Source of the DNA: Yersinia enterocolitica
Lineage (GTDB): Bacteria > Pseudomonadota > Gammaproteobacteria > Enterobacterales > Enterobacteriaceae
NCBI GenBank assembly: GCA_002082245.2
Contig: NBTC02000002.1
Location: 3,348,001 to 3,412,000, forward strand
Reading direction: 5' to 3'
Length of the DNA stretch: 64,000 nucleotides
The position numbers and the translations under genes were made by a program. The notes beneath the pieces are model-generated. The model saw only the letters and a list, made by a program, of their open reading frames with translations, was not told the DNA's origin and did not search any database. Positions 28,753 to 41,532 of this stretch are shown here, piece after piece (the stretch's first letter is position 1; each line of letters begins with the position of its first letter).

Positions 28753-28781
28753 CGAGTTAACGGCTATTTCATCCGCCCACA
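28751..28781 (-). mobile_element. Tn7-like element terminus (glmS-proximal end)
   Basis: Read from 28781 leftward on the minus strand the sequence begins TGTGGGCGGATGAAATAG, then CCGTTAACTCGAA. Tn7 ends begin TGTGGGCGGACAAAATAG followed by a GGGAACT block: the first ten bases are identical and 16 of the first 18 agree, with AACT in phase. The end lies 26 bases from the glmS stop, where Tn7 inserts. Further TnsB-type boxes are not clear; a weak one (TGACCAAATTAAAACAG) begins near 28711. Confidence 0.85.
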
Positions 28782-28845
28782 ATATTTTGTGCTATATCTA
28801 TCGCAGCTTATTCAACCGTGACTGATTTTGCCAAGTTACGTGGCT
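28782..28845 (-). other. attTn7 target region: possible 5-bp duplication and glmS 3' end
   Basis: The five bases next to the element end (28782-28786, ATATT on the plus strand) would be the Tn7 target duplication; they are centred 24 bases past the glmS stop. The glmS 3' codons ([11 protein letters not shown]) that TnsD recognises are intact. A matching ATATT next to a left end could not be confirmed. Confidence 0.6.
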
Positions 28846-30637
28846 GGTCCACGTCGGTGCCTTTAATTAGCGCGACATGGTAAGAGAGTAACTGTAGTGG
28901 CACGGTATAGAAGATAGGCGCGATAATCTCTTCTACATGTGGTAACTGAATGATTTTCATCCCTTCACTGTCAGTGAAACCGGCATCTTGATCAGCAAAC
29001 ACATACAGCAAACCGCCACGGGCACGCACTTCTTCAATGTTGGATTTCAGTTTTTCCAACAATTCATTATTTGGCGCAACCACGATGACCGGCATATCAG
29101 CATCAATCAATGCCAATGGACCGTGCTTCAACTCACCTGCAGCATAAGCTTCAGCGTGAATATAAGAGATCTCTTTAAGTTTCAGCGCGCCTTCCATCGC
29201 AATCGGATATTGATCACCGCGACCAAGGAACAAGGCATTGTGTTTATCAGAGAAACCTTCAGCCAGCGCTTCAATGGTTTTATCCAGAGACAACATCTGT
29301 TCAATACGAGCAGGTAGAGCCTGTAACGCATGAACAATATTCTGCTCCAGACTGGCATCAGCGCCCTTCAGCTTGCCAATACGCCCCACCAGCATCAGTA
29401 ATACTGTCAACTGAGTGGTAAAGGCTTTCGTTGATGCTACGCCAATCTCAGTACCGGCTTTGGTCATTAACGCTAAATCTGATTCACGCACCAGCGATGA
29501 GCCAGCGACGTTACAAATAGCCAGCGACCCCAAATACCCCAACTCTTTTGATAAGCGCAGAGCAGCTAAGGTATCGGCAGTTTCACCTGATTGTGACAAG
29601 GTGATCAACAGGCTGTTTGGGCGCACAGCGGATTTGCGGTAACGGAACTCAGACGCAATCTCTACGTCACAAGGCACACCGGCTAATGATTCAAACCAAT
29701 AACGCGAAACCATGCCTGAGTTATAAGAGGTACCACAGGCAATAATTTGAATATGTTGAACATTTGCCAATAATGCATCCGCTTTAGGGCCAAGTTCAGA
29801 CAAATCAATTACACCATGATTTAAACGGCCTTCCAGCGTATTTTTAATCGCCATTGGCTGTTCATAAATCTCTTTCTGCATGTAATGGCGGTAAACACCT
29901 TTATCACCGGCATCGTACTGCACCTGAGATTCAATTTCAGGGCGCTCAATAGCATTACCCTGTTTATCAAAAATTGCGATGCTACGGCGAGTTACTTCAA
30001 CCACATCACCTTCTTCCAGGAAGATGAAGCGGCGAGTCACGGGTAATAACGCCAGTTGGTCAGAGGCAATAAAGTTTTCACCTACACCACAACCAATCAC
30101 TAATGGGCTACCGGAACGCGCAGCCACCAAACGACTTGGGTCACGACTATCCATAACGACAGTGCCGTAAGCGCCACGTAATTGCGGGATAACACGCTTA
30201 ACCACTTCCAGCAAAGATCCACCTTGCTGTAGCTCCCAGTGCACCAAGTGAGCAATAACTTCAGTATCTGTTTCAGAACTGAAACGGTAGCCACGACCAA
30301 TCAGTAATTCACGTAAAGGTTCGTGATTCTCAATAATGCCGTTGTGTACCACAGAGATATAGTCAGAAACATGAGGGTGCGCATTGGCTTCCGATGGCTC
30401 ACCATGGGTAGCCCAACGGGTATGTGCAATCCCGGTGCCACCATGTAAAGCCTGATTTTCGGCAGCATCAGACAGCGCCTGTACTTTACCCACCCGACGT
30501 AAACGCGTCATATTACCTTCAGCGTCAACCACTGCTAAACCAGCAGAGTCATAGCCACGGTATTCAAGACGACGTAAACCTTCGATCAGAATCTCAGCGA
30601 TATCACGTTGCGCTACTGCGCCAACAATTCCACACAT
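28808..30637 (-). CDS. glmS: Glutamine-fructose-6-phosphate aminotransferase GlmS
   Basis: The 609-aa enzyme makes glucosamine-6-phosphate from fructose-6-phosphate and glutamine, the first step toward UDP-GlcNAc for peptidoglycan and LPS. It has the N-terminal Ntn glutaminase domain with catalytic Cys2 ([12 protein letters not shown]), [17 protein letters not shown] and HNGIIENH. Two SIS domains follow ([24 protein letters not shown]), and the conserved C-terminus is NLAKSVTVE. It lies downstream of glmU on the same strand, but 346 bp apart with an ERIC between. A hairpin AAGGTTCT-TTT-AGAACCTT lies just before the ribosome site and may take part in control of translation. The 3' end is the Tn7 target. 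Confidence 0.98.
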   Translation of the reverse strand: MCGIVGAVAQRDIAEILIEGLRRLEYRGYDSAGLAVVDAEGNMTRLRRVGKVQALSDAAENQALHGGTGIAHTRWATHGEPSEANAHPHVSDYISVVHNGIIENHEPLRELLIGRGYRFSSETDTEVIAHLVHWELQQGGSLLEVVKRVIPQLRGAYGTVVMDSRDPSRLVAARSGSPLVIGCGVGENFIASDQLALLPVTRRFIFLEEGDVVEVTRRSIAIFDKQGNAIERPEIESQVQYDAGDKGVYRHYMQKEIYEQPMAIKNTLEGRLNHGVIDLSELGPKADALLANVQHIQIIACGTSYNSGMVSRYWFESLAGVPCDVEIASEFRYRKSAVRPNSLLITLSQSGETADTLAALRLSKELGYLGSLAICNVAGSSLVRESDLALMTKAGTEIGVASTKAFTTQLTVLLMLVGRIGKLKGADASLEQNIVHALQALPARIEQMLSLDKTIEALAEGFSDKHNALFLGRGDQYPIAMEGALKLKEISYIHAEAYAAGELKHGPLALIDADMPVIVVAPNNELLEKLKSNIEEVRARGGLLYVFADQDAGFTDSEGMKIIQLPHVEEIIAPIFYTVPLQLLSYHVALIKGTDVDQPRNLAKSVTVE

Positions 30638-30983
30638 CTATTTTATTCCTATGTAAGGTTCTTTTAGAACCTTGTCGATGTCAGTGACCTGATTTTCCGG
30701 ATTTTCCGGGTTCCCCGAGCCTGTAGAGTTGGGGATTATTATGTTTTGCTCTGTGTTTTCAGCATCAATAGATAAACCAAAAACACAGGGCAAAACATCC
30801 CTTCAAAGAATAAACGATATTGAAGGGGCTGTTTTAATATAACCTAAATAATTCGAGTTGCAGGAAGGCAGCAATTGAGCAGATCCCCAGAAGCTTACTT
30901 ATTTTAAGGTCAACGACCAGTAAGTAACTGGGGTGATTGAACGCAGCCAACGCACATGCAGCTTGAAATATAACGGGTATAGC
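30638..30983. promoter_or_regulatory. glmU-glmS intergenic region with glmS leader hairpin
   Basis: The glmS-proximal part contains the perfect repeat AAGGTT-CTTTTAG-AACCTT (30655-30673) directly upstream of AGGAAT and the start. In enterobacteria the glmS leader folds back on its ribosome site and is opened by the small RNA GlmZ; this hairpin may be the counterpart, by position only. The rest is ERIC. Confidence 0.45.
30838..30981. repeat. ERIC repeat between glmU and glmS (extended core)
   Basis: Ends AACCTAAATAATTCGAG and CTTGAAATATAACGGGTATA. The core has GATCCCCAGAAGCTTACTT and AGTAAGTAACTGGGGTGA, but with about 17 extra bases in the loop (near 30900-30918), so about 144 bp in total. 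Confidence 0.9.
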
Positions 30984-32354
30984 TTATTTTTTCTTCACCG
31001 GACGCTGCCAGCCCTGAACATGGACTTGTTTAACACGGCTAAGCACTAACTCATTTTCCGCAATATCGCGAGTTACGGTAGTTCCCGCAGCGATAGTGGC
31101 ACCCTTTGCAACAGTGACCGGCGCGACCAATTGAGTATCGGACCCAACAAAGACATCATCACCAATAATAGTTTTAAACTTATTAGCTCCATCATAGTTG
31201 CAAGTTATGGTTCCTGCGCCAATATTTACGCCCGAACCAATCTCGGCATCACCCAAATAGGAAAGATGACCCGCTTTCGAGCCTTTACCCAAGCGGGTAT
31301 TTTTGATTTCAACGAAGTTACCAACATGTGCGCCTTCAGCTAATTCAGCACCTGGGCGCAGGCGGGCAAATGGCCCAACAGAGCAGCCAGTATCCAGGCG
31401 TGAGTTTTCTAATACGCTATATGGGCTAATGTCAGAATCATCACCGATCACACAATTTTTCAGTACGCATCCGCTACCAATACGAACCCGATCACCTAAA
31501 GTCACATGACCTTCAATGATGACATTGGTATCGATAGTAATATCACGACCATGTGTTAATTCTCCGCGCAAATCAAAGCGCGCGGGATCCAGTAACATCA
31601 CACCGGCCAATAACAGTTTCTCAGCCTGCTCAGACTGGTATACACGCTCTAGAGCAGCGAGTTGCAGGCGGTTATTTACCCCTTCAACCTCACTCAACCG
31701 AGCGGGGTGAACCGCAGCAACCTTCTTACCATCAGCATGTGCCAATGCAATAATATCGGTGATATAAAACTCACCTTGAGCATTATTGTTATCCAACAGT
31801 GATAGCCAGCGCTTTAGATCACGCCCATTAGCAACCAGTATTCCGGTGTTGATTTCATTAATTTCGCGCTGTGCATCACTGGCATCTTTATGCTCAACAA
31901 TCCCCACCACGTCGCCATTCTCACGCACGATACGGCCATAACCACTTGGGTTATCCAGCTTCACGGTCAACAAGCCAATGCCGCCTTGTGGCTTCGCCGC
32001 CAGCAGTCGCTGTAAGGTATCCACAGAGATCAACGGCACATCGCCGTATAGCATCAGCACATCTTCATCGTCAGCAAAGTGCGGTGCGGCTTGTTGCATC
32101 GCGTGCCCGGTACCCAACTGTTCAGCTTGTAATACCCAGTTCAAAGAGGGATCGGATAGCGTCTTTTTCAGCAGATCGCCGCCGTGCCCATAAACCAGAT
32201 GAACGTTTTTTGCACCCAGCTTCATGGCCGCATCAATAACATGCTGAACCATCGGCTTACCTGCCAATGGGTGTAACACCTTAGGAAGGTCGGAATACAT
32301 GCGTGTTCCCTTACCTGCGGCAAGGATGACTACACTCATTGAGCTGTTAGACAT
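30984..32354 (-). CDS. glmU: Bifunctional GlcNAc-1-P uridyltransferase / GlcN-1-P acetyltransferase GlmU
   Basis: The 456-aa enzyme equals the E. coli length. The N-terminal nucleotidyltransferase domain starts [20 protein letters not shown], with YGDVPLI and EINTGI. The C-terminal left-handed beta-helix of hexapeptide repeats ([37 protein letters not shown]) holds the acetyltransferase site. It makes UDP-GlcNAc, completing the pathway that GlmS starts. The ATG at 32354 gives the E. coli-like length; an in-frame TTG two codons upstream is less likely. Confidence 0.97.
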   Translation of the reverse strand: MSNSSMSVVILAAGKGTRMYSDLPKVLHPLAGKPMVQHVIDAAMKLGAKNVHLVYGHGGDLLKKTLSDPSLNWVLQAEQLGTGHAMQQAAPHFADDEDVLMLYGDVPLISVDTLQRLLAAKPQGGIGLLTVKLDNPSGYGRIVRENGDVVGIVEHKDASDAQREINEINTGILVANGRDLKRWLSLLDNNNAQGEFYITDIIALAHADGKKVAAVHPARLSEVEGVNNRLQLAALERVYQSEQAEKLLLAGVMLLDPARFDLRGELTHGRDITIDTNVIIEGHVTLGDRVRIGSGCVLKNCVIGDDSDISPYSVLENSRLDTGCSVGPFARLRPGAELAEGAHVGNFVEIKNTRLGKGSKAGHLSYLGDAEIGSGVNIGAGTITCNYDGANKFKTIIGDDVFVGSDTQLVAPVTVAKGATIAAGTTVTRDIAENELVLSRVKQVHVQGWQRPVKKK

Positions 32355-32705
32355 AAGCAACCTGATAACTCCAATTTAATAGACGGAAGTAAACCTGTTT
32401 AGCGAAATAATTACTACATATTTCTCAACGAAAAATGTACTCAACCCGCATGGTTAAAGGGTTGTTGCTACTCGTCATGTAACGAAAAAATGGGGCGAAA
32501 AGTGTCTGCGATCAGCGACGCTTCCCGTGCTGTTTTTGTCAAAACACATGTACATATTTACGCTATTAACCACTTATTTTACGACAAGAAACAAGAGTTT
32601 TCAGAAAGAAACGCTTTGAGTTTAGCTGAGGCTTAACTAAATAGTAGGAAAGCGGATTAAGGGAGATAAACCAAAGGCGAGTATCTGTGTTATCTGATGT
32701 ATAGG

Positions 32706-32745
32706 TAAAAAAAAATGCCAATCAGATTTACTGACTGGCATTCTA
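32706..32745 (-). terminator. Terminator of the atp operon
   Basis: On the minus strand AATGCCAGTCAG-TAAAT-CTGATTGGCATT is followed by nine T. A strong intrinsic terminator about 130 bp past atpC. Confidence 0.92.
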
Positions 32746-32755
32746 TTTTTTATTT

Positions 32756-32827
32756 ATACCTTCGTACTGGAAGTTGCAGTAGCGTTAGCTTGCTACCTAC
32801 CTGCAACCCCAATGACCTGAGTATATA
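32756..32827. repeat. Short ERIC-derived element downstream of atpC
   Basis: About 72 bp: TATACCTTCGTACTGGAAG at one end and CCCCAATGACCTGAGTATATA at the other, with complementary GTTGCAG / CTGCAAC between. It looks like an internally deleted copy of the second ERIC subfamily. Confidence 0.6.
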
Positions 32828-32874
32828 TAGTAATTTTATAAATCAATGAGTTAACGCAACCCATTAGTATAAAA

Positions 32875-33297
32875 TTACATCGCCTTCCTGGTCAGTTCGA
32901 TTACGCGTAATTTCGCAATCGCCTTCGCCAATTCAGCGGATGCCTGAGCATAGTCGACGTCGCCGTGGGAGTTGTTGATATGATCTTCGGCTTTACGCTT
33001 AGATTCCAGCGCTTTAGCTTCGTCCAGATCAGTTCCGCGAATAGCTGTGTCAGCCAATACGATCACAACGCTCGGTTGCACCTCAAGGATGCCGCCAGAA
33101 AGATAAATAAACTCTTCCTCACCGAACTGCTTCACGATACGTATCATGCCAGGCTTAATGGCAGTGAGCAGTGGGGCGTGACCAGGGAAAATCCCAAGTT
33201 CGCCTTCACTACCCGTCACCTGAATTTTTTGTACCACGCCAGAGAACATCTTCTTCTCTGCGCTCACAACATCCAGATGGTAAGTCATTGCAGCCAT
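32875..33297 (-). CDS. atpC: ATP synthase F1 epsilon subunit
   Basis: The 140-aa protein has an N-terminal beta-sandwich ([40 protein letters not shown]) and a C-terminal helical hairpin ending [12 protein letters not shown]. The epsilon subunit sits on the central stalk with gamma and inhibits ATP hydrolysis. It is the last gene of the operon, about 20 bp after atpD. Confidence 0.97.
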   Translation of the reverse strand: MAAMTYHLDVVSAEKKMFSGVVQKIQVTGSEGELGIFPGHAPLLTAIKPGMIRIVKQFGEEEFIYLSGGILEVQPSVVIVLADTAIRGTDLDEAKALESKRKAEDHINNSHGDVDYAQASAELAKAIAKLRVIELTRKAM

Positions 33298-33318
33298 GTC
33301 ACCCTCCAGTCAACAGCG

Positions 33319-34854
<1,536 letters not shown>

Positions 34855-34860
34855 ACCTGG

Positions 34861-35724
34861 TTAAACCGCGGAGGCTCCCCCGACGATCTCGGTGAGTTCC
34901 TGAGTGATGCTGGCCTGACGAGCCTTGTTGTAAACCAACTGCAGCTCTTTGATCAGACTACCGCCGTTATCGGTGGCGGCTTTCATCGCTACCATTCGCG
35001 CGGCCTGCTCGCTGGCCAGGTTTTCAACGACGCCCTGATAAACTTGCGATTCCACATAGCGACGCAGGAGGGTATCCAGCAATGCTTTAGGATCGGGTTC
35101 ATACAGGTAATCCCAGGATTTCTTCTTCAGCTCACCATCTTCCGCAGGCGGAAGCGGTAGTAGCTGCATGATCCGTGGTTCCTGAGACATCGTATTGATA
35201 AACTTGTTATTAACGATATACAGCTTATCCAGACGACCTTCATCATAGGCTTGCAGCATCACTTTGACTGGCCCGATAAGCTCTGACAAGGAAGGGTTAT
35301 CCCCCATGCCAGTAACCTGAGCGACAATCTTGCCACCCACGGAACCAAAGAAAGAAGCTGCTTTTGATCCAATCAGCGCTAAATCACATTCAACGCCTTT
35401 TTCAGACCAACCTTTCATCTCAGCCAACAGTCTTTTGAACAGGTTAATGTTCAAACCACCGCACAAGCCACGGTCTGTAGAAACCACCAGATACCCAACG
35501 CGCTTAACGTCACGCTCTTCCAGGTACGGATGTTTATATTCCAGATTACCTAACGCAAGGTGACCAATCACACTACGCATAGTTTCTGCATAAGGACGGC
35601 TGGCCGCCATGCGTTCCTGCGATTTACGCATTTTGGAGGCGGCGACCATCTCCATGGCTTTGGTGATCTTTTGCGTGTTTTGCACGCTGGCGATCTTGGA
35701 ACGTATCTCTTTTGCGCCGGCCAT
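34861..35724 (-). CDS. atpG: ATP synthase F1 gamma subunit
   Basis: The 287-aa central rotor-shaft subunit starts [34 protein letters not shown] and ends with the conserved C-terminal helix [19 protein letters not shown]. The two long terminal helices form the coiled coil that turns inside the alpha3beta3 ring. The length equals E. coli AtpG. It lies about 60 bp after atpA. Confidence 0.97.
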   Translation of the reverse strand: MAGAKEIRSKIASVQNTQKITKAMEMVAASKMRKSQERMAASRPYAETMRSVIGHLALGNLEYKHPYLEERDVKRVGYLVVSTDRGLCGGLNINLFKRLLAEMKGWSEKGVECDLALIGSKAASFFGSVGGKIVAQVTGMGDNPSLSELIGPVKVMLQAYDEGRLDKLYIVNNKFINTMSQEPRIMQLLPLPPAEDGELKKKSWDYLYEPDPKALLDTLLRRYVESQVYQGVVENLASEQAARMVAMKAATDNGGSLIKELQLVYNKARQASITQELTEIVGGASAV

Positions 35725-35785
35725 TTCTGCTTCTCCTCATTACCAGACGGCCTGCTTTTCTAATGAAAAGCAAGGCCGCATAGCG

Positions 35786-37327
35786 TTACCAGGACTGGGT
35801 TGCCTTAAATGTATCAAGGATGCCTTTCAGCTTGCCCTCGATCTCATCGTTGTACGCGCCAGTTTGGTTGATTTGTTGCAGAAGCTCGGCATGCTCACGG
35901 TCAGCAAACGCTAACAGCGCAGCTTCAAAGCTACCTACCTTCGCCAACTCAACATCACCCAGATAACCACGTTCAGCTGCGAACAGAACCAGAGATTGCT
36001 GCGCAACAGACATCGGTGCGTATTGTTTCTGTTTCAGAAGCTCGGTCACTTTCTGACCGTGGCTCAGCTGTTTACGTGTTGCATCATCCAAATCGGATGC
36101 GAACTGGGAGAACGCAGCAAGTTCACGATACTGTGCCAGAGCAGTACGAATACCACCGGACAGTTTTTTCATGATCTTGGTTTGCGCTGCACCACCCACA
36201 CGAGATACGGAGATACCTGGGTTAACCGCAGGACGAATACCGGCGTTAAACAGGCTGGATTCCAGGAAGATCTGACCATCGGTAATCGAAATTACGTTAG
36301 TCGGAACGAACGCGGAAACGTCCCCTGCTTGAGTTTCAATGATTGGCAATGCGGTCAAAGAACCGGTTTTACCTTTCACTTCACCCTTGGTAAAGGCTTC
36401 AACGTAGTCGGCGTTAACACGCGCAGCACGCTCCAGCAAACGGGAGTGGAGGTAGAATACGTCGCCAGGGTAAGCTTCACGACCTGGTGGACGACGGAGC
36501 AGCAAGGAGATTTGACGATATGCAACAGCCTGTTTAGACAGGTCATCATAAATAATCAGCGCATCTTCACCGCGGTCGCGGAAATATTCACCCATAGCAC
36601 AACCGGAGTAAGGTGCCAGGTACTGCAATGCTGCAGATTCTGAGGCGGTAGCTACAACCACAATGGTATTAGCCAAAGCGCCATGCTCTTCCAGTTTACG
36701 CACTACGTTAGCAACAGTAGAGGCTTTCTGGCCGATAGCAACATACACACATTTGATGCCGGAATCGCGTTGGTTGATGATCGCATCAATCGCCAAAGCA
36801 GTTTTACCTGTCTGACGGTCACCGATGATCAATTCACGCTGGCCACGACCAATTGGGATCATGGCATCCACTGACTTATAGCCCGTCTGAACAGGCTCAT
36901 CAACGGATTGACGTTCGATAACGCCAGGTGCGATAGCTTCAACAGCTGAGAAGCCGTCGTTTTCTACCGGACCTTTACCATCAATAGGTTCACCCAGAGT
37001 ATTGACGACGCGACCCAACAGGCCACGACCGACGGGAACTTCCAGGATACGGCCAGTACATTTAACCTTCATGCCTTCGGCAAGATCGGCGTACGGACCC
37101 ATAACTACAGCACCTACGGAGTCGCGCTCCAGGTTCAGTGCGATTGCGTAACGGTTGCCTGGCAGTGCGATCATCTCGCCCTGCATAACATCGGCTAAGC
37201 CGTGTACGCGAATGATCCCGTCACTGACGGAAACAATAGTACCTTCATTGTGAGCTTCGCTCACCACATTGAACTGAGCAATGCGCTGCTTGATCAGTTC
37301 GCTGATTTCGGTGGAATTCAGTTGCAT
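35786..37327 (-). CDS. atpA: ATP synthase F1 alpha subunit
   Basis: The 513-aa non-catalytic nucleotide-binding subunit has the P-loop GDRQTGKTA, the arginine-finger region [17 protein letters not shown] and the N-terminal [20 protein letters not shown] helix that binds delta. The length is identical to E. coli AtpA. It follows atpH after 14 bases. Confidence 0.98.
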   Translation of the reverse strand: MQLNSTEISELIKQRIAQFNVVSEAHNEGTIVSVSDGIIRVHGLADVMQGEMIALPGNRYAIALNLERDSVGAVVMGPYADLAEGMKVKCTGRILEVPVGRGLLGRVVNTLGEPIDGKGPVENDGFSAVEAIAPGVIERQSVDEPVQTGYKSVDAMIPIGRGQRELIIGDRQTGKTALAIDAIINQRDSGIKCVYVAIGQKASTVANVVRKLEEHGALANTIVVVATASESAALQYLAPYSGCAMGEYFRDRGEDALIIYDDLSKQAVAYRQISLLLRRPPGREAYPGDVFYLHSRLLERAARVNADYVEAFTKGEVKGKTGSLTALPIIETQAGDVSAFVPTNVISITDGQIFLESSLFNAGIRPAVNPGISVSRVGGAAQTKIMKKLSGGIRTALAQYRELAAFSQFASDLDDATRKQLSHGQKVTELLKQKQYAPMSVAQQSLVLFAAERGYLGDVELAKVGSFEAALLAFADREHAELLQQINQTGAYNDEIEGKLKGILDTFKATQSW

Positions 37328-37341
37328 ATGCTCCAGTCCCC

Positions 37342-37875
37342 TTAAGACTGCAAGACGTCCGCCAGGCGTTCTAGACGACCGCGAACGCTGCCATCTATCA
37401 CCATATCGCCTGCACGTATTACTACGCCGGCCATTACGGACTTATCGATTTTGCAATTCAGCTTAACTTTGCGTGATAGACGTTTTTCCATCGCAGCAGC
37501 AATTTTAGCTAGCTGTTCGTCTTTCAGTGGGCTCGCAGAGCTCACTTCGACGTCGACGGTCGACTCCAGCGAGGCACGCAGTTGAATAAACTGCTGTAGC
37601 ACCTCAGGAAGAACCAGTAAACGGCCATTCTCCGCCATAACTCGAATGAAGTTCTGTGCGGATTCATCGAGCTGATCACCACAGACTGCAATAAACGTCT
37701 TAGACATTGTTTCTGGTGCAACAGCACCGGAAAGCAATTCAGCGATCTGTTCATTGCGCGTCACTTGGGCAGTAAACGCTAGCATATCCTGCCAACGATC
37801 AACCGCCTGGTGCTCAACAGCAAAGTCAAAAGCTGCTTTGGCGTAGGGGCGAGCTACAGTTACAAATTCAGACAT
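37342..37875 (-). CDS. atpH: ATP synthase F1 delta subunit
   Basis: The 177-aa protein has an N-terminal six-helix domain ([19 protein letters not shown]) that caps the alpha ring and a C-terminal part ([29 protein letters not shown]) that binds subunit b. Together they form the peripheral stalk. It is 14 bases after atpF and equals the E. coli length. Confidence 0.97.
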   Translation of the reverse strand: MSEFVTVARPYAKAAFDFAVEHQAVDRWQDMLAFTAQVTRNEQIAELLSGAVAPETMSKTFIAVCGDQLDESAQNFIRVMAENGRLLVLPEVLQQFIQLRASLESTVDVEVSSASPLKDEQLAKIAAAMEKRLSRKVKLNCKIDKSVMAGVVIRAGDMVIDGSVRGRLERLADVLQS

Positions 37876-37889
37876 CAGCCCCTCCCTCC

Positions 37890-38360
37890 TTACAGTTCAG
37901 CGACCAGTTTATCAACGATGTCGCTGTTAGCAGCTTCATCCACGGAACGTTCGATGATCTTCTCGGCGCCAGCTATAGCCAACATCGCGACTTGCTTACG
38001 CAACTCTTCACGAGCACGCTTACGTTCGGCGTCGATCTCTGCCTGCGCTTGCGCCACGATTTTGTTACGTTCCTGTTCGGCTTCAGTTTTAGCTTCATCA
38101 AGGATCTGAGCTTTGCGTTTACTTGCCTGCTCGATGATCACCTGTGCTTCTGCTTTAGCCTTCTTCAGTTGGTCGGTCGCATTGGCTTGCGCTAAGTCCA
38201 AATCTTTTTTGGCACGCTCTGCAGAAGAGAGACCGTCAGCAATTTCTTTTTGACGCTTCTCGATGGCAGCCATAATTGGCGGCCATATATACTTCATACA
38301 AAACAGGACAAACAGGACAAACGCGATGGCCTGGCCGAGGATTGTTGCGTTAAGATTCAC
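37890..38360 (-). CDS. atpF: ATP synthase F0 subunit b
   Basis: The 156-aa protein has one N-terminal membrane helix ([24 protein letters not shown]). A long charged right-handed coiled coil follows ([20 protein letters not shown] onward) and forms the stator dimer binding delta. Same length as E. coli. Confidence 0.97.
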   Translation of the reverse strand: MNLNATILGQAIAFVLFVLFCMKYIWPPIMAAIEKRQKEIADGLSSAERAKKDLDLAQANATDQLKKAKAEAQVIIEQASKRKAQILDEAKTEAEQERNKIVAQAQAEIDAERKRAREELRKQVAMLAIAGAEKIIERSVDEAANSDIVDKLVAEL

Positions 38361-38420
38361 AGCACAATGCCTCTTTAAAAGTTAATAGTTTGGTGTAGTT
38401 CACGGTAGAGAAAACTCTAC

Positions 38421-38672
<252 letters not shown>

Positions 38673-38697
38673 TTATTTCAGTTAAACGCAGTAGTGT

Positions 38698-38826
38698 TAT
38701 ACACTTCATACTTCAAGCTACATGTGCGTTGGCTTCCTTCGTTCACCCCAGTCACTTAACTTATGTAAGCTCCTCGGGATTCGCTCAGTTGCCGCCTTCC
38801 TGCAACTCGAATTATTTAGGGTATAT
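38698..38826. repeat. ERIC repeat inside the atp operon, between atpB and atpE
   Basis: About 129 bp: ends TACTTCAAGCTACATG and CAACTCGAATTATTTAGGGT. The core has TTCACCCCAGTCACTTAACT and TAAGCTCCTCGGGATTCGCT. It occupies nearly all of the 174-bp gap. E. coli has only a short gap here. Confidence 0.92.
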
Positions 38827-38834
38827 TAAGAAAA

Positions 38835-39698
<864 letters not shown>

Positions 39699-40082
39699 TT
39701 AAGTACGGTAGCCGCTAATCACAGCCGGTGCCAATATCTGCACAATCAGCACCGCCAAATAGGTTAAACCGAGTGGCGCAAACGCTGCTTTAAACAGCCC
39801 CAAAGCCACAATCAGCAAAATTATCGTCATGATAACTTTTAACCCTTCGCCAATGGCAAACGACCACGCAACACGACCTGGAGCTGCTGTTTTTGCCTGA
39901 TGGCGGCAAGCAAACAACATAAACATGGCGCTGGGCAACCAAGCCGCCAATCCTCCTGCCAGAGCAGAAGCACTCCATTCCAGGCTTTTAAAGCCAAAAG
40001 CAGCACTGAGAACAACAAAAGTCATTAACTGCAAAAACAGCAGCTTTCGTGCGATTTTCCCACTGTAAAGGGATACAGGCAT
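39699..40082 (-). CDS. atpI: ATP synthase accessory protein AtpI
   Basis: The 127-aa small membrane protein with four predicted helices is the first gene of the atp operon. It assists c-ring assembly and is not essential in E. coli. The KIARKLLFLQLMTFVVLSAAF start and the LAPAVISGYRT end match AtpI. About 95 bp separate it from a good promoter upstream. Confidence 0.93.
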   Translation of the reverse strand: MPVSLYSGKIARKLLFLQLMTFVVLSAAFGFKSLEWSASALAGGLAAWLPSAMFMLFACRHQAKTAAPGRVAWSFAIGEGLKVIMTIILLIVALGLFKAAFAPLGLTYLAVLIVQILAPAVISGYRT

Positions 40083-40176
40083 GACGTTTGTTCTCTCCGA
40101 ACCACACTAAGGGTATGCTGAGTGAGGTATAAAACTGCCTTTTACCCCATTGAGTCAAGCAGCAAAAAACGAGCAA

Positions 40177-40204
40177 ATTATACGGGCCACTCAAACGAAT
40201 TCAA
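40177..40204 (-). promoter_or_regulatory. Likely main atp operon promoter
   Basis: On the minus strand TTGAAT, 16 bases, TATAAT, about 95 bp upstream of the atpI start. A weaker set (TTGACT...TTATAC) lies nearer the gene. Confidence 0.65.
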
Positions 40205-40502
40205 TCGATAAGTAGCGAAAAGGTGAACAATTATTTAAATTTTCTTCTTTCGGACTATTTTCACAAGAAAAGCCTCGGAATAAAGCCCCCATTTAATTGT
40301 CTGACGATTCCAACCATTACCAATAAAGCGTGCAACTGATCACAAAACTTAAAACAAACTGATTTATATCCCATAAAGCTTCTGTTTGTCTTTAACGAAA
40401 AGAGCCATTAAAAAGTTTTATAAATCATAATGTTAAAATTAAACTATTATCGAACAACTTATCTACTTAGTAAAAACTTCCCGTTGACATTTCAGATAAT
40501 AA

Positions 40503-40709
40503 TCAAGCAACACTTCGTCTACATAAAAAGAGTGATGGCACAGCTAAAGTAATGACTAAAGTGACTATTTGCCAGCTTTCAATATAGTTATGCCATCTGT
40601 TATCGCTGTTTTTGTAAACAACACGTAAAATATAATCTGCCGGTACGATAGTAAGCGAAGAAATACTTATCGATATTAAAAATAATAAATACGATAATTT
40701 TCCTACCAT
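40503..40709 (-). CDS. Possible 68-aa small membrane protein (weak)
   Basis: The frame from ATG 40709 encodes MVGKLSYLLFLISIS, a first hydrophobic stretch, a polar loop with ADYILRVVYKNSDNRW and a second hydrophobic helix ending LCRRSVA, the look of a two-span small membrane protein. The AT-rich gap could produce such a frame by chance; the ribosome site (GGCGG directly against the ATG) is poor. It follows rsmG by about 40 bp on the same strand. Confidence 0.25.
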   Translation of the reverse strand: MVGKLSYLLFLISISISSLTIVPADYILRVVYKNSDNRWHNYIESWQIVTLVITLAVPSLFLCRRSVA

Positions 40710-40749
40710 CCGCCAAGGATTTATTACATTTTTTTGATAAATAACAAAG

Positions 40750-41370
40750 TTAGTTTGACTTAAGAATGACCAGATGGCGTTCACCTTCCAACTCTGGCAC
40801 CTGCAATCGCACGACCGATTCAAGGCTAATACCCTCCGGCAGTACGGCTAACTCATCGTCCGGCCTCACCCCTTTAAGCGCATAAAAGCGCCCTTCAGGC
40901 TTGGCTGGCAAATGGTGACACCAAGACAGCATATCTTGTAGAGATGCAAATGCACGGCTTATTACACCATCAAATGGCGGTTTTGCGGCAAAGTCCTCAA
41001 CTCGGCTTTGCACTGGCTCAATATTATTTAAGCCCAGTTCGTGCTGTACCTGACGCAAGAAGCGTACACGTTTACCCAAGCTATCTAGCAACGTAAAGTG
41101 CGCAGTAGGCCGTACAATTGCCAGCGGTATCCCAGGAAGCCCAGGGCCGGTGCCCACATCAATAAACCGGTCACCCTGCAAATGTGGGTTAACCACAATA
41201 CTATCCAGAATATGTCGCACTAGCATTTGCTGTGGGTCACGAACAGAAGTCAGATTGTAAGCTTTGTTCCACTTATGCAGCAGTTCTACATAGCCTATCA
41301 ACTGTAATTTTTGCTGTTCAGGTAACACAATAGCTGCGGCATTTAGCAGGGAATCTAATTTTTTTAACAC
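40750..41370 (-). CDS. rsmG: 16S rRNA (guanine527-N7)-methyltransferase RsmG
   Basis: The 206-aa SAM-dependent methyltransferase has [19 protein letters not shown], motif [17 protein letters not shown] and [10 protein letters not shown]. It methylates G527 in 16S rRNA; loss gives low-level streptomycin resistance. It follows mnmG by 162 bp on the same strand, the usual gidA-gidB order next to oriC. Confidence 0.96.
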   Translation of the reverse strand: MLKKLDSLLNAAAIVLPEQQKLQLIGYVELLHKWNKAYNLTSVRDPQQMLVRHILDSIVVNPHLQGDRFIDVGTGPGLPGIPLAIVRPTAHFTLLDSLGKRVRFLRQVQHELGLNNIEPVQSRVEDFAAKPPFDGVISRAFASLQDMLSWCHHLPAKPEGRFYALKGVRPDDELAVLPEGISLESVVRLQVPELEGERHLVILKSN

Positions 41371-41532
41371 AACAATATCCTCTGACTAAGCTCGTTCAGT
41401 CAGCATGAAAAGGGCCGGGATGAGGAATGATAATCTAGCTTGGCAGTGGTTTGAACCGTTAGTTGTGGCCTGAAGCAAAGAAGAACTTACCTGCACTGCT
41501 TATCCCTTAGCAATGCAGGCAAACGTCGGTTG

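Larger units (their letters stand above)
13776..28781 (+). mobile_element. Accessory island at attTn7 (left boundary uncertain, 13.78-14.57 kb)
   Basis: The eight unknown genes from 14570 to 28563 all point the same way and lie between pstS and glmS, which are adjacent in E. coli. The right limit is set by a Tn7-like terminus at 28781, 26 bp past the glmS stop. The left limit lies somewhere between the native Pho boxes and the first gene. No transposase, integrase or tns gene is visible, and no ERIC repeat was seen inside although they are frequent on both sides. This suggests a Tn7-family cargo island that has lost its transposition genes. Confidence 0.72.
32355..32874. promoter_or_regulatory. 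Region between atpC and glmU
   Basis: About 520 bp without a gene. It carries the atp operon terminator, a short ERIC-like element and the glmU promoter region. A near-palindrome GAAATA-N9-TATTTC at 32404-32424 lies 50 bp upstream of the glmU start and could be an operator, for example for NagC, which controls glmU in E. coli. That is inference. Confidence 0.45.
40083..40749. other. Long gap between atpI and rsmG
   Basis: About 670 bp, AT-rich. The atpI-proximal part holds the operon promoter. The rsmG-proximal part (40503-40709, minus strand) has an open frame of 68 codons with two hydrophobic stretches (LSYLLFLISISISSLTIV and IVTLVITLAVPSLFLC). This could be a small membrane protein but lacks a well-placed ribosome site. 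The middle (about 40210-40500) shows nothing convincing. Confidence 0.4.

Noticed and set aside
35996..36643. 215-codon frame antisense to atpA
   Set aside because: Shadow of the strongly conserved atpA reading frame.
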